A stretch of DNA of 64,000 bases from Hysterangium stoloniferum (Eukaryota; Basidiomycota; Agaricomycetes; Hysterangiales; Hysterangiaceae). Below, in pieces: positions 34,830 through 46,538 of the stretch. The position numbers were made by a program, and so were the translations under genes. The stretch lies in contig WHVD01000007.1 of the NCBI GenBank assembly GCA_015178975.1, forward strand, positions 248,001 to 312,000, written 5' to 3'. Each line of letters starts with the position of its first letter. The stretch's first letter is position 1. The notes beneath the pieces were generated by a model that worked only from the letters and a program-made list of their open reading frames with translations, ran no database searches and had not been told where the DNA came from.

Positions 34830-35479
34830 TGGTGGGTAACAGTCGTACTCATCCCGGAAGGTAAATCTGCTCCTTTAAGGTGTAGTCAGCCCGACAGTAA
34901 ATTTCCAGGCATAGCATTGTGGCCGTGCTCCTACAGTATACACACCGTTCCGTCCTTTCCTTTTACCCAGATTGAAGGCCCACTAATCCTTCTTGTATAA
35001 TACAGGCAGGATACTCTCACGTTACTTCACCATTTTTACTTATACTCCATCAGATCATCTACGCTAGAAAACACACATGGCAGCTGAGAATAAATTGACA
35101 GGCCGTCATCGCATAATATGTTAACTCTCGAGTTATTGAGGGCTATATTTCATGGCCATCCAGTTTTCCAATCAGAAGTGGCATCTTCATGGATGGAATA
35201 TGTAAGCGTAGTGGAGGCTATCCATCCCAGTGCTGATGAGGTACAGCCCAAGGCGCTTTCCACTCTGGCCATATCTAACGGAAAGGAGCGCTTAGTGTTC
35301 AATTCTTTTACAATTAGCAAACCATTCCAATAATTGTTTAACAAGGTTAGTTGGCGTCGCCCCAATATCTTTCTTTGTGTTGCGAATCCTTTAACCTTTT
35401 ATTAACAAATTATGCGTGTACTCAATATCCAATCACTATTTATTACACACTAGTTATCCTGTTGTTTTCAGTGAACTAT
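34830..35479. promoter_or_regulatory. Upstream block of A12
   Basis: This is the common A upstream block (acacatggcagctgagaata at 35070; ataatacaggcaggatactc at 35000). A promoter role is inferred from position. No gene is supported; short open frames on both strands are not kept in other copies. Confidence 0.45.
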
Positions 35480-35960
35480 TTCGCCCCAGGCTCACGTTAT
35501 TCTTTGTCTTTTGACTCGACAATGTCAAGACAGATCAAACATTACGGGCCTCCTTAGTTTGACCGGGTGCAGGCAGAGCTCTTCGGGTTTCTAACGATTC
35601 AGCATATTCGATATGCTTTTACGTGCCCCTTTCCTGCCAACCTTTCGGCTCCTTCGAAGGCGGCCACTCCTTTGTACCCCCGGTGACTTCACAACGGTTG
35701 TCGTAGTAGCCTTTATTCCCTACCACTATGATGATTTTGTATCGTATCCGAGTTTGTTACACCGGTTGACCGTTCCACTATTTCACGATTCTTGTGGTCG
35801 GAGCGAAATAGTACTGTCAGTTCGTGTGAACTTCTAAGCTCAATTCTGTTGGTGCCTCCTCTCTAGAAACACTATGTGGCCTACCTTCCAACATTAGACT
35901 TCATGGGAGGGTCTGAAAGCCTCATCGCTATATTCTCAGAATTAAGGGGGTAAAAAGTGA
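35480..35960 (+). repeat. Conserved spacer block F, copy 2 (short)
   Basis: Matches 10730-11160. It includes 35613-35837, open and containing TTVVVVAFIPYHYDDFVS, the best-preserved piece of this possible third gene. The block is shorter here; the later part present at 11160-11740 and 37900-38740 is missing. Confidence 0.45.
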
Positions 35961-36099
35961 CTATATGCTCTCGAATTGGCTCAAACTATGTATCTTTACA
36001 TAAATTATAAGTATTGCCAAAAGGCGAGTTAAGTACAAAGTAATAGTACCATCCTTCCTCCTGGTTTGGATAATGTGTCCGTTTTATCCAAGAGAACTT
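35941..36099 (+). pseudogene. Family B tail remnant (B11)
   Basis: Only the last B sequence remains (gtgactatatgctctcgaat ... ccaaaaggcgagttaag), running into the A copy on the opposite strand. Confidence 0.4.
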
Positions 36100-37075
36100 A
36101 TAATAAATTGTGCGGAATGGATGGAATAAGAGCATCGGTCCACCAGTCATGGAGGTTCAACACTAATATGGAGTTTGAATTATATATATTTCACGCACAC
36201 ATCCGTGAAAGGGGTGGCACTGACGCAAAGGAAGGAATGAGCCATGAGGTTTTATTGCTCACAACAGTAACCGAGGACTTGATCGTTGATTGAGCGGCAC
36301 ATTGCATCACACTGTGGAAGAATGGCCGATCTTCATCCAACCATCGAGAGCCGGGACACCAGAGGAAGGTCCAAGCCAAATGTGCCATAAGCTTGGTAGT
36401 TGCTCCTTCTTTCCTCTTCTATATAACACTTGAATCTCCCAACCCTTCTAATACTACTGACGCCTTTTCTCGAATTCGAAATGGATAAGTGGGTCTAGAA
36501 AGACGTGAGTATTTTGAGTGTATTCAATGCCTGACGCTATGAATCCCCACCTCATTAAGTCAATGGTCTCTTGAATTACTCTTCCGACTCTTGGAAGAGT
36601 GAGATCCTTGCGTAGGAACTTATTAAAGGCATTGTCGTCTCCGTTCACAATTCGCTTGTATATCATCAACCTTTCCATCAGTGCAGCCGTCTTTGCCTTA
36701 TACGGTACTTTCCTCCCAACACTTTCCAAACCGACTCTACAGTAATACCCCGGCTCGAGTATAATACTCGAAGACGTCGATGAGCTTTCAGACAGTGAGA
36801 CCACTCCCAAGTCCACGTCGTGAATGTAATGTGGACTGATATTATATCTACCTCGCATGTTAACAAAAGTCGGTGGATCATGATAACTTGTCTCTCCTAA
36901 GCACTGAAAGCGTCCAGTCCCTTAACAATGTACATGAAAGGATATTTCATTTTGCGCACCAATTCCTCCACGTAAATATCCACGTCTTCGTCAGACAGTG
37001 TCATGTGCCGGTCATCTTCAGATGCTCGATAACATAAACCGTTCCTGTGTTCAATACAGCTCCATCATTCTCGAA
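36100..37075 (-). pseudogene. Family A copy (A13), internally deleted
   Basis: The exon 5 end (36100-36325) is joined directly to mid exon 3 (cgagagccgggacacc at 36345). Exon 2 (LEPGYYCRVGLESVGRKV at 36454-36858) and a decayed exon 1 end (36930-37075) follow. Exon 4 and most of exons 3 and 5 are lost. The start codon region is absent. Confidence 0.6.
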
Positions 37076-37559
37076 CCTTTATATACCCAAATTTACTTAA
37101 TTATATCTAATAATCAAACATCTGAGACAACACGAGAGTCTCTCAGCTTCTATAGCTCGCAGACTCCAACGGGGAGCACATGTCCGCTTCGAATAATTTG
37201 ATGAGCTACCGCATAATGTGGCAACTTCCGACTTCTTGAGCGCTAGTGTTTGTTCATTTCAGCTTTTACGTTAGTTGAGCAGTGACGTCTTCATTGATAG
37301 AATGTGGAAATGCAGTGGATGCTATCCAGTACTTCTCAGGCACACCCTCGGGCGCTTTTGACTCGGTACGGAAACATGTGCTTCATAGTCAATACTTTCA
37401 GAATTCCAATTTCGATAATTCTTTACTCAGGCTATTTGGCGCCGAACGTGAATATGCCAGTTTATGGGGAGTCCGTCAGGTTTTCATCAACAAATCGTGT
37501 ATGTAATATATATTCAGTCATAATTGATGACACCTAGGATTATTATTACACAGTCCTTC
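37076..37559. promoter_or_regulatory. A-type upstream block and spacer
   Basis: Contains gctaccgcataatgtggcaa (37207) and the spacer sequence with ctcaggctatttggcgccga. No gene is supported. Confidence 0.4.
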
Positions 37560-38740
37560 TGAATGAAGTAATTTTCCCCAGGCTCACGTTAAATATGGGG
37601 TACTTGTTGTGAGACGCAACAATGTAACAGTCGATGATGGATTGTGAGGCACAAAAGCTCTTCGGGTTTGTACAGGTTCACCATAGTCGCTATGGTTTTT
37701 GCGTGGCCTTTTCCTACCAACCTGTCCACCCCTAGGATGCTGCCTACTGCATTGTCCCCTGGAACCTCACAAAGGTATTGCAGTAATCTTTCCTTTCCAC
37801 CAAAGTGTTATGTCAGTTGAACCGTTCAATTTCCTTTCAAGAATCTCGCATTAGAAATAAATGAGTGGCGTGGGTGCGTATGAACATTTACGCTCACCTC
37901 TGTGGTGTGTCCTTGGTTAGAACCACGATGTGGGCTAACCCCCCAACAGCATACTTGATAGGAGGGTCTAACACCCTCATGGGTGGATTCCCAGAGTTTT
38001 GTTCTCAAAGTTATATCATGCTTCTCTGTGCTCCATTTTTATCTTAAATGTCCCTATTTGATCTATGTATTCAATAATTAGAGCTTCATCTGTGCATTTG
38101 TTTGGACATCATCTCTCATCCTCATTAACAATCTGACTTCTACAAGGCTTATTTCTGGCCAAGGTGCTAACCGCTGGTCATGGTTATTAAAGCGGATATC
38201 AAGGTTGGATAGAGTTAAATTGCATCGATGCTACAGAATACTTTCTGTTAGGATTTACACATGCAGGACCGCTTGCCTTCGCTACCCAGAGAATATTCCC
38301 ACTAATATTCGGACCATACGACTTCTCACAGTACAATGTCAGAAGAGGTGATTATAGTAGATCAGTCAATATGGCTCCAACCGATATACAAAGAGATGTA
38401 TGCGTTGACTTCTTGACGTCTAATCCGACATCTCTCCACTTGCTACATGGACTTCACTCTCATTAATTACGTCGGATTGACTTTATATAAGGCCAAGGCA
38501 CGAAGGCCGGACTGAACGTATCCTTTAGACCTGTACGGAGCGCCACTTTTGTGCGTGCATACATTCATGCCATGAAAGGTCTGGCTACCAGGGAGGACTC
38601 TTGAGTGTTCCTTGCTTTGATCGAGAGTTTGACAATGAAAAAGATTCTTTTCAGTAAGTACTAGTCTTAAGTCTCGCAACTCACAATTTGTGACCTGGTT
38701 AAATCTAACCCGATGTCACAAGGTCATTATAGTTGTCCAG
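37560..38740 (+). repeat. Conserved spacer block F, copy 3
   Basis: The longest match to 10561-11740 in its second half. A stretch without a start codon (about 38190-38466) is open and reads as protein-like sequence, including TQRIFPLIFGPYDFSQYN and VNMAPTDIQRDVCVDFL. I do not recognise it. It supports the idea that block F holds a decayed gene rather than plain spacer. Confidence 0.45.
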
Positions 38741-39480
38741 ACAGTGTTCGGGCCTATTTTAACATGGAATTTGAATGCTTTGCCATGTTGTTCTCGGCCG
38801 TATTATTATTTATGGAAGTGAAGACATCGTCGGCCTCGTGCACTCGGTCCCGATCGTGTTTTAAATGGTTAGTTTTTGCTAAAGAAAAGCAGGTGAAGCC
38901 GAGCCTGTAACTGATTCCTACCCGAGGGCGTATCGAAATGGACATTTTCCGAAATAGAATGCGCCCTAACGTCGCTGTACGTGTTAAAGGCCCATTTTTC
39001 ATTCCAGAGTTTGTCCCTCATGATAGCGAATCCCCAGATTAAACATAGATTTTGAAGATTAGGTAAATCTGACAGAGATAACCGTCGGCATGGATTGGTG
39101 GATTGCGGGTCTTCAATTACTTGCTTCATGCTATCCCCACTAACTGACACGCTCCTTCCTTTGAAACCTCAGAGTGGTAGAATATTTGAAGTGATTCTCG
39201 TTGAGAAATAGGCTGTGATTCTAGCCATTACTAGGGCCCTCGAATATATGCAATGTGTGTATAGCATTGACGAGAACCTGGCAAACACACAAGGGCTGTT
39301 GGGAGTGACTATATGCACTCTGGAATTCGCTCAAGCTATGTAGCTGTACATAAATTAGAAATATTTCCAAAAGGGGAGTTAACTAAAGAGTAATAGTACT
39401 ATACTTCCTCTGGTTCGGATAACGTGTCTGTGATCTTCAAGAACATTATGATATAGTGTGCTGGATGGATGGAACAAGAA
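38741..39480 (+). pseudogene. Family B copy (B12)
   Basis: Starts with a 5' region shared with 27061-27250 (VRAYFNMEFECFAMLFSA). It then has the mid part (ttcattccagagtttgtccc) and a diverged C-terminal segment (LRVVEYLK-like, then ILVEK). A second B piece follows directly in the same direction. Confidence 0.4.
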
Positions 39481-40020
39481 GCTTTTATATCTCATTTAGA
39501 ACCATTTGCTATCGATTGGTCATGAAAACTAGATTACTCTGACTTCTCCTGCATCGCTAGCCGTTAGTAATACATTGTATAGGTCTCAAAGTGCCTTCGG
39601 GTGCTCATTTGACCTTCTCTGCAATATTCGCGATTGTCCTTTTTTTTTTCAAATCGGATCCGACGGGAGCGAGGCGCTCCATCATCGGGTCAGGTTTCGA
39701 ATGGAAAGACATACTTTGTGAATCCCCTCAATGCCGTCCCTGAACGCTTTCAAGGCCTCTCCTTGCATTCTAGAGTGTTGTGTCTCATGATGGCCAATCA
39801 GAAGATTGAACATAGATTTGAAATATTATATTAATTTGACCGAGATAATCAGCATGACTTAATGAGGAAGCTGCCAAGCATGCAAAGGCGGAAAAGGGAG
39901 ACTATATGCGCTCTTGAAATGGCTCAAACTATGTTGCTTTACATAAATTAGAAGTATTTATCAAGGACGAGAGTAATATTACTTTTGCTTCGGATAATGT
40001 GTCAGTGTTATCCAAGAGAA
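39481..40020 (+). pseudogene. Family B copy (B13), tandem to B12
   Basis: Begins in the middle region (tagaaccatttgctatcg) and runs through 39634-39834 (RRERGAPSSGQVSNGK). It lacks the GILFEV exon and ends in the tail beside A14. B12 and B13 form a head-to-tail pair of partial copies. Confidence 0.45.
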
Positions 40021-40021
40021 A

Positions 40022-41941
40022 TTATGATATATCGGACGGCATGTATGGAGCAAGAGAATCGGCAGGCCAGCCATGGTCCTCCAACACTGATCTGGAGTTT
40101 AAGTTAGATGTTACGCACACACCGGTGAAAGGTGTGGCAATGACAGAAAGTAAGGAATGAGCCGCAAAGTGTAATTGTTCAAGGGAGGCACCGAGGTATT
40201 GATCGTTGATTGAACTACGCATTGCCTCACAATGTGGAAGAAGACGAGCGATAATGGGGATTATATTGGGGCTGAGCATTGTGGTACACGCAGATTCGAT
40301 GTCGGAAGATGCAGCTATCAGCTTCAGAGTAACTTTAATTAATTCCTCGCCTGACGAAAAGAGACAGTAATTTGGAATCGGGCGTGTCAGAATCAGACTG
40401 GTATGATATTTTCCAAGGCGAATATTAGGTGATGCTGGCAGGTAAAACACTCTCAACATACCGTAGGAGGGGCCCAATTATCCAAGGGACAACTTTCAGT
40501 TGTTTGATATGATGCGTGATGTCGTCGAATAAAGTGTTCACAGCCAAGATACCATCCCACAATGAATACGCTGTGTACTTATCCATCATAAGAGTCAAGG
40601 ACGCTATATGGTGGTTTGTGTCATCCACTATAACCTTCAATACATCTCCAGCAATATCCTGAAACCAATCGTCTTCGTGGATGCAAGACACGAGAACCTT
40701 CATAGGACATTCATCCAAGGAAAGTCGGTGGGGGTAATTTTGTCTGTTGTAGTTTTGGTGGGCAGGATGAAATGATGTGATGTCGGGACGCACGGTTGCA
40801 ACCACAATTCAATGCAACCTCTGATGGTAGTGAGCTCCTCGACAGACAGTTTCCGCACGTGGCAAATGCTTTCCACGATATACCCGAAGGTACGTTTACA
40901 AAAGGATGATAAATATTGGGCGATTTGGAGAATGAATGCCGACGCTACCTCATCCAAGTTTTTGTGTAGCGGTTATTTGACTATAGCATTGTAAAGCGAT
41001 GATGTAAATTCAGTTGGTGGTAGATCTCTATCTGACCATCGAGCGCCGGTGCACTGGTAGAAGGCCCCACTCAAACACACCATAAGCTTCAGTGTCACCT
41101 CGGTTTCTCCACGTTATACCAGTTGGATCACAGAGATTCGTTGAGACCACCCACGCCTGTTTTTGAATTCGACGCGGGTAAGTGGGTCTAGAAAGACGTG
41201 AGTATTTTGAGTGTATGCAATGATATACCCACCTCATTAAGTCAATGGTCTCTTGAATTATGATTCCGAGTCTTGGAAGAGTGAGAGGCTTTCGTAGGAA
41301 CCTGTTACACGTCCTGTGGTTTCTATACACCATTCGCTTGTATAGCATCAACTTTGCCATCAGTGCAGCTGTCTTTGCACTGTAAAGCACAGTCTTCCCA
41401 ACGCTTTCCAACATGACTCCACAGTAATACCCCGGCTCAATTTTAATACTTGAAGATGTCGATGAGCTCTCATACAGTGAACCCACTCCCCAGTCCACGT
41501 CATGACTATAATGCGGACTGAGGTTGGATGTGGCGGTCGTGGATCTGCCTCGCATTTTAATAATAATCGGTGGATCATGACAATTTGTCTCTCCTAGCCA
41601 CTGAAAGCGTACAGTTTGTCAACAATATGCATTAAAGGCTATTCCATTTTGCGCACCCATTCCTCAGTCCAAACCTCCACATCTTCTGCAGACAGTGGTA
41701 TATGCTGGTCGTCTTCGGGAATTCGATAACACACACCGTTCCCATGTTCGATACAGCTCCATCGGTCTCGAAGCCTTACCCGTAATATTTCCCTTATCGC
41801 CGCATCAACTACCTCCTCCCCTTCTACTGAGCTCATTGCAGCTGATGAGACCAAGGGTTGTAGCCACTCAACCTCTTTTAGGAGGCTTTCAACCTGTTCG
41901 ACATCGTCGCTGCTCAGAGTCGTTTCGTTTGAAGTTGACAT
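40022..41941 (-). pseudogene. Family A copy (A14), five exons, broken
   Basis: Exon 1, 41657-41941 (285 nt; MSTSNETTLSSDDVEQVE ... WTEEW). Intron 1, 41601-41656. Exon 2, 41233-41600 (368 nt; GETNCHDPPTIIIKMRGR). Intron 2, 41188-41232. Exon 3, 40794-41187. Intron 3, 40744-40793 (50 nt). Exon 4, 40462-40743. Intron 4, 40398-40461 (64 nt). Exon 5, 40022-40397 (376 nt; LIKVTLKLIAASSDIESA). Exon 1 and 5 lengths equal those of 56734-58712 exactly. The CDS total is not a multiple of three and exon 3 is shortened, so it is broken, though exon 5 looks clean. Confidence 0.65.
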
Positions 41942-42934
41942 TGGTGGGTAGCAGGTTGTTGTGATACCGGAAGGGGATGCTGGGGTTTTAAGTTGCCGTT
42001 ATCAGGGGCATGAATCTCAAGGTATAGCATTGTGGCGGTGTTTTATGCAGCGTGCACAGCGTTTCTTCCCTTCCTGTTACACGAATTGAAGCTGCTCAAT
42101 GTACATACGCTCCAGGATACTCTCAAGTTCACTCATTATGTATAATTTCTTACTCTTCAAAACAAATCGTCTACGGCAGAGCGCACATATGACACCTACG
42201 AATAGTTTGATGAGCCTTCACCGCATAATGTGGCAACTTACGACTTCTTGAGCGCTAGACCTTTGGGTAACTCAGCTTCTACGTTGGTTGAGAAGTGACA
42301 TCTCCATTGATAGAATATGGAAAGGCAGTGGATGCTATACATGACAGTGCTTCTCAGGTACACCCTCGGGTGCTGTCCACTCGGGGGCTATATCTCACGG
42401 AAACATCCGCTTCGTATTCAATTCTTTCCGAATTCCAACTAGCATCCCATTTTAATAATTCTTTACTTAGGCTAATTGGCGTCGAACGTGAATATGCTTC
42501 TCTGTGGCGAGTCCATCCGATTTTCATTAACAAATCATGCATGTAATCTATATTCAGTCATAATTAATGCACGCCAGTATTTTTATTACCCGGTCCTTCT
42601 GAGTAGAGTCATTCGCCCCAGGTTCACGTTATTTCTCAGGGACTCGTTTGCGTGACGCGAAGATATCACGACAGATCATGAATTGTCATTATGGCAGCCT
42701 CCTCTGGGGCCTCGACACATGTGGTGAATTTCCTGCATCAGGCCAGATGAAATCTGATCGCAGCTATAATTTCCTCCGATGTCTGTCCAATAGGGAACGT
42801 CTCCAAGAGGTCATATATTGGGTGGGGGCTTCATGATATTTAACCCCAATGACGGCTTTTCGAAGGATAGGATGAAGAAGGCGTGACGGGGTAAGAGAGC
42901 AGAGCCGAATGATTGGTAGTTGGATTGGAATGAT
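41942..42934. other. A14 upstream block, spacer and unmatched stretch
   Basis: Positions 41942-42300 are the A upstream block (ccttcaccgcataatgtggc at 42218). Positions 42300-42620 are the common spacer. From about 42620 to 42934 I find no match elsewhere in the window and no gene. Confidence 0.45.
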
Positions 42935-43190
42935 TATGGCCAATGTCCTGTGTTGTTCACCAATGGCATGCTGGGTACTATCCTAACTAAGTCACATGTG
43001 CATAACAGTGGCGTGACTGTCTTTGAGACATCCAGTGGTGTTCTATTTGAGGTCATTGTTGTTAATAAATCTGGAGTCAAACTCACGCTCGTCAATATTA
43101 TTCTACATATACATGTCATCAAGGAGAAGCTGAAAGCACGGTGATGGTAAAATGTCACTATATACGCTGTTAAATCGAGTCGATGTACAC
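42935..43190 (+). pseudogene. Family B C-terminal segment, diverged (B14)
   Basis: Reads SSGVLFEVIVVNKSGVKL and then a tail with VIKEKLKA, clearly the B C-terminal exon but well diverged. The intron branch-like ctaactaagtcac and upstream exon end are also recognisable. Confidence 0.5.
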
Positions 43191-43194
43191 AAGT

Positions 43195-43350
43195 TCGTCA
43201 GCGAGCAAGGGATGTTGATTACATGACAAATATCCGGTGATTTGTACGATAGATGATGCAACCGCAGCGTTATTTCATTACAATGTTATATAGCAATGAC
43301 GTGATCGTAGTTGATGCCCAGTGAGAAATCTCTATTTCCTAATACAACCA
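43195..43350 (-). pseudogene. Family A exon 3 fragment (A15)
   Basis: Plus strand shows reverse complement exon 3 sequence (cacaagttcgtcagcgagc ... gcaatgacgtgatcgtagtt). About 150 bp only. Confidence 0.5.
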
Positions 43351-45400
43351 GGCATAACCAAATAAAGTAGGTATAACGTCATTGATCTGCAATCGTGCCG
43401 GAGCTTTTGTAACATAATCCTGTATAACCAGCTGCTTTCCTGCAATATTTTCAATGGCTCTGTACCAATATTTGATGTTGGCTCCGTTTGTATTGAGATA
43501 TACAAGGACGGTTCATCTGGGGATATCTAATTAGGACTAAAATATGAGGGCAGATAATGACTAGAATTGCTATTGTCATGGCCACCAACCATGGGGTGTT
43601 TCTTCAGGATTCCAAGCTAAAATTGAGTAGAAACCATAGAAAACATGATACTGGGTATATACTGCATCCAAAGCAAGAATTTGAAACCACCGCTGCTGCT
43701 AGAATAATGTGTGACAATGACACAAATGTAACGCACTCCGGGGCCAGTTGACCTTGCCTTCTACCACCATATCATCAGTGTCATGGCCCTCACCTCCTCT
43801 TACATGTTCTCACAGAAAACCACAGCTGTATGCTCCCCCAGTAATTGACCCTATTCTGCTGGAGTAAAGTAGAGGAGAGTCATCGTTTTGACCATTTAGA
43901 CATTCCCGATCCCGGTCGCATCGTTCCAGCCACAACCTGCTTGAGAATAATCCGATCTACAGTAACCATATGGCCATGAACTTGTAAGTTTACCACATAG
44001 TCTTCATGTTTTGAGCACATATATGTGCTCTTTTGATGGGCATTTTATTACAAAACCGCCAACCACAAAGACCTTCTGGCTGCTGGAAACTCTGCTTATG
44101 GTGACCCTGTATGATGCCTATAACAAGCTAAATGCTGCAAACAAACATGCCCGTCCTCCAAATTCTATAGATCACAAGCGAACAGGTAAAACCAGCTCTG
44201 CCACCGGAATGAAGCGTATCAGAGGTACAAATTCAGCCAAGTAAGTCCAAATATTTTCTGGGCTGTGACTAACGCATTGTCCAGAAATTTATTTTACATC
44301 GAATACCTCAAGACACATTATCCAGTTATGCCAGCCACCTTCGAATGTATCTGGAAAGCACTTGGGAAGGAAAAAATTAAAGTAACGCCCCCTTTATTTC
44401 CTATGTTTCGTCTTCCACTTTATTGTGATGCACCCCCGGCATTATAAATAGAAATGGATCATTTTCAGCAAGTCGCTGAGGGAGGCGAGAAACCAAGGTA
44501 CAAACAATACTAGGGAGGATTAACATTCAGTATGTTTTCATGTTGTTTATATTGCAAAGGACAGGATCATTCATGATTTCCAGACTTGTATCAACGCATC
44601 CTCAGCATCCTTCGGCATCCCCTTTCGACTTCTCTATTGCTCTGATGTCTCCTGCCTCAGCTTTCACCGCTCTCACGTTATCACTACTGCCTCGCTGGTC
44701 TCGCCCTTTATTCACTCGCTATCTGCTATTGTGTACTGCGCCTTCAATGTTTATGAATCTCAAGCTACGTTCTCACATCTCATACAGCCAAAACACTTGA
44801 CAGCCGTGTCTCTCACCGCGTCTCCCGCTTTACTGCACGCTCGCTCTTCAAGTTTCCCGCATATCCCCTACTTTTGGCGCCGCTTAATTAACTGCATCTC
44901 TTACCTGTTAACTTCTCTCGTAATGTCACTTCGGTCACTTTTTATCCTGCCTGCATCGCTGTATAATAGGTGCTCTTTTCACGTGCTCATAATGCCTTCA
45001 CATTGTCGTTAGACTGGCCCGGTGCGATTCCTCATGCCAATTTCTGCTGTCTCTTTATCGTCTCAGTGTATTCATGCGACCGGTATGTCTTTGACTTTGG
45101 GCAGTGAGTGTGCTGACAGATGGTTGCAATTACCATATAGGTGTGAGTCTGGTTGGATGTGGTTATATGGTCGGCATGCGGAGAGGCTGGATGAGGTTGT
45201 ATGCCAATAGATAGAGATGGTTATATGATGATCGATGTGTCTCGCTATACACATATGCAATAGATCAATATGATTCTATGTATATTTAGGCGGTTTGAAT
45301 TTTCATATAACCACGAGCTGCCTGGACCAGAACGTCAAACGCGATAGAAAGTCCATTATGTGATTCTATATAGTTCGATTTGGCAATAGCGATTTCTTAC
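43351..45400. other. Two-kilobase stretch unrelated to A or B
   Basis: I find no A, B, D or F sequence here. Short open segments exist: 43557-43751 (MTRIAIVMATNHGVFLQD), 44011-44244 (KTFWLLETLLMVTLYDAY ... KRTGKTSSATGMKRIRG) and 44540-44800. None has a recognisable domain. The part at 44560-45010 is strongly pyrimidine-biased on the plus strand. It could be the remains of a DNA transposon or of an ordinary gene, but I found no terminal repeats. It is the only place where a single-copy gene might lie. Confidence 0.35.
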
Positions 45401-45656
45401 TGGGGTTGATGGCCGATCTCTATCTCACCATCGAGCGCCCGGTCACCAATTTAAGGCAAAGCCCAAAGCCGTCATAAAGCGTGGCTGTGTGACCGCTCTT
45501 TCTCCACTGTGTACCATGTGAACTCACAACTTCTCGAAGACCACCGACGCTCGTTTCCGAATTTGAGGCAAATATGTGGTAGCAACTCTGGAGACCGGTA
45601 TTACGTATAACTCATTCTTGGGGATGCAGGAGAAGTGAGCGGAATCTAGATGCCAT
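45401..45656 (-). pseudogene. A exon 3 fragment joined to a B fragment
   Basis: Positions 45405-45580 are reverse-complement A exon 3 (ccatcgagcgcccggtcacc). Positions 45583-45656 are B middle sequence (aactcattcttggggatgca). The joint is a recombination scar. Confidence 0.45.
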
Positions 45657-46538
45657 GAAAAATTCACGAGTCCTGGAAATTGAGAGTTCTAGTCATTATG
45701 TCTCTAAGGTTTTTAGGCCTCATCGGTCGGAGTCGGGTGGCTATCGTCCAGGTTATCGTTACGGCAGGCATAGTGTTCATACCGTGAAGTGTCCCTACCA
45801 CTGTCACTTTGTGTCCTGGCTTTGTGGAATCATATCTCGGTGCCGCAAACTTTTATTTTACACTTCGCCGCTCGACGCCTTTTGCTTTCCATCCGGGCTT
45901 TACCCGTGTTAGTAGAACATTACTGTACTTAGAAGGGCGGTGTAGTAACAGTAACGTGTAATTAGTTGTGACTAAATATAGATTACATGCACAATCTGGG
46001 AATGAAGAGCTGTGGGACTCCCATAAAAAGGCATATTCACGATGGACGCCAATTAACCTAAGTGAAGAATTATCGAAATTGGAATGCGGAAAGAATTGAG
46101 CACGAAGCGCCCGAGGCTGTACTGTCATGGATAGCATCACTGCATTGACATATTCTTTCAAACATGATATCACTTCTCAACAAACGGAAAACCCGGATTG
46201 CCCAAAAATCTACCGCTCAAGAAGTCGGAAGTTGCCACATTATGCGGTGAAGGCTCATCAAACCTTTCGTGGCTGCCATATGTGATCTCTGCTGTAGACG
46301 ATCTTTTGAAGAGTCAGGAATTAGTGTATACCATAGTGAGTGAACCTGGGAGTATCCTGGAGGCTATACGAATGAAACACTTGAGGGGCGTCAATTTATT
46401 TGAAAGGAAGGGATGACACGCTGTGTATCCTGTATAAAGCACAGCCACAATGCTATAGCTAGAAATTCATTTACCTGATATCTGCACCTTAAAAGCGCAG
46501 AATCCGCTCCCTGTATCACAACAACCTGCTACCCACCA
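45657..46538. other. Spacer and upstream block of A17
   Basis: Positions 45657-46090 are the common spacer in the orientation of 49880-50330 (gttctagtcattatgtctct; gtgaagtgtccctaccactg). Positions 46190-46538 are the A upstream block, ending gctacccaccaATG. No gene is supported. Confidence 0.5.

Noticed and set aside
44540-44800. Serine/leucine-rich open frame as a membrane protein
   Set aside because: It is explained by the pyrimidine-rich composition of the strand; no conserved copy or domain supports it.
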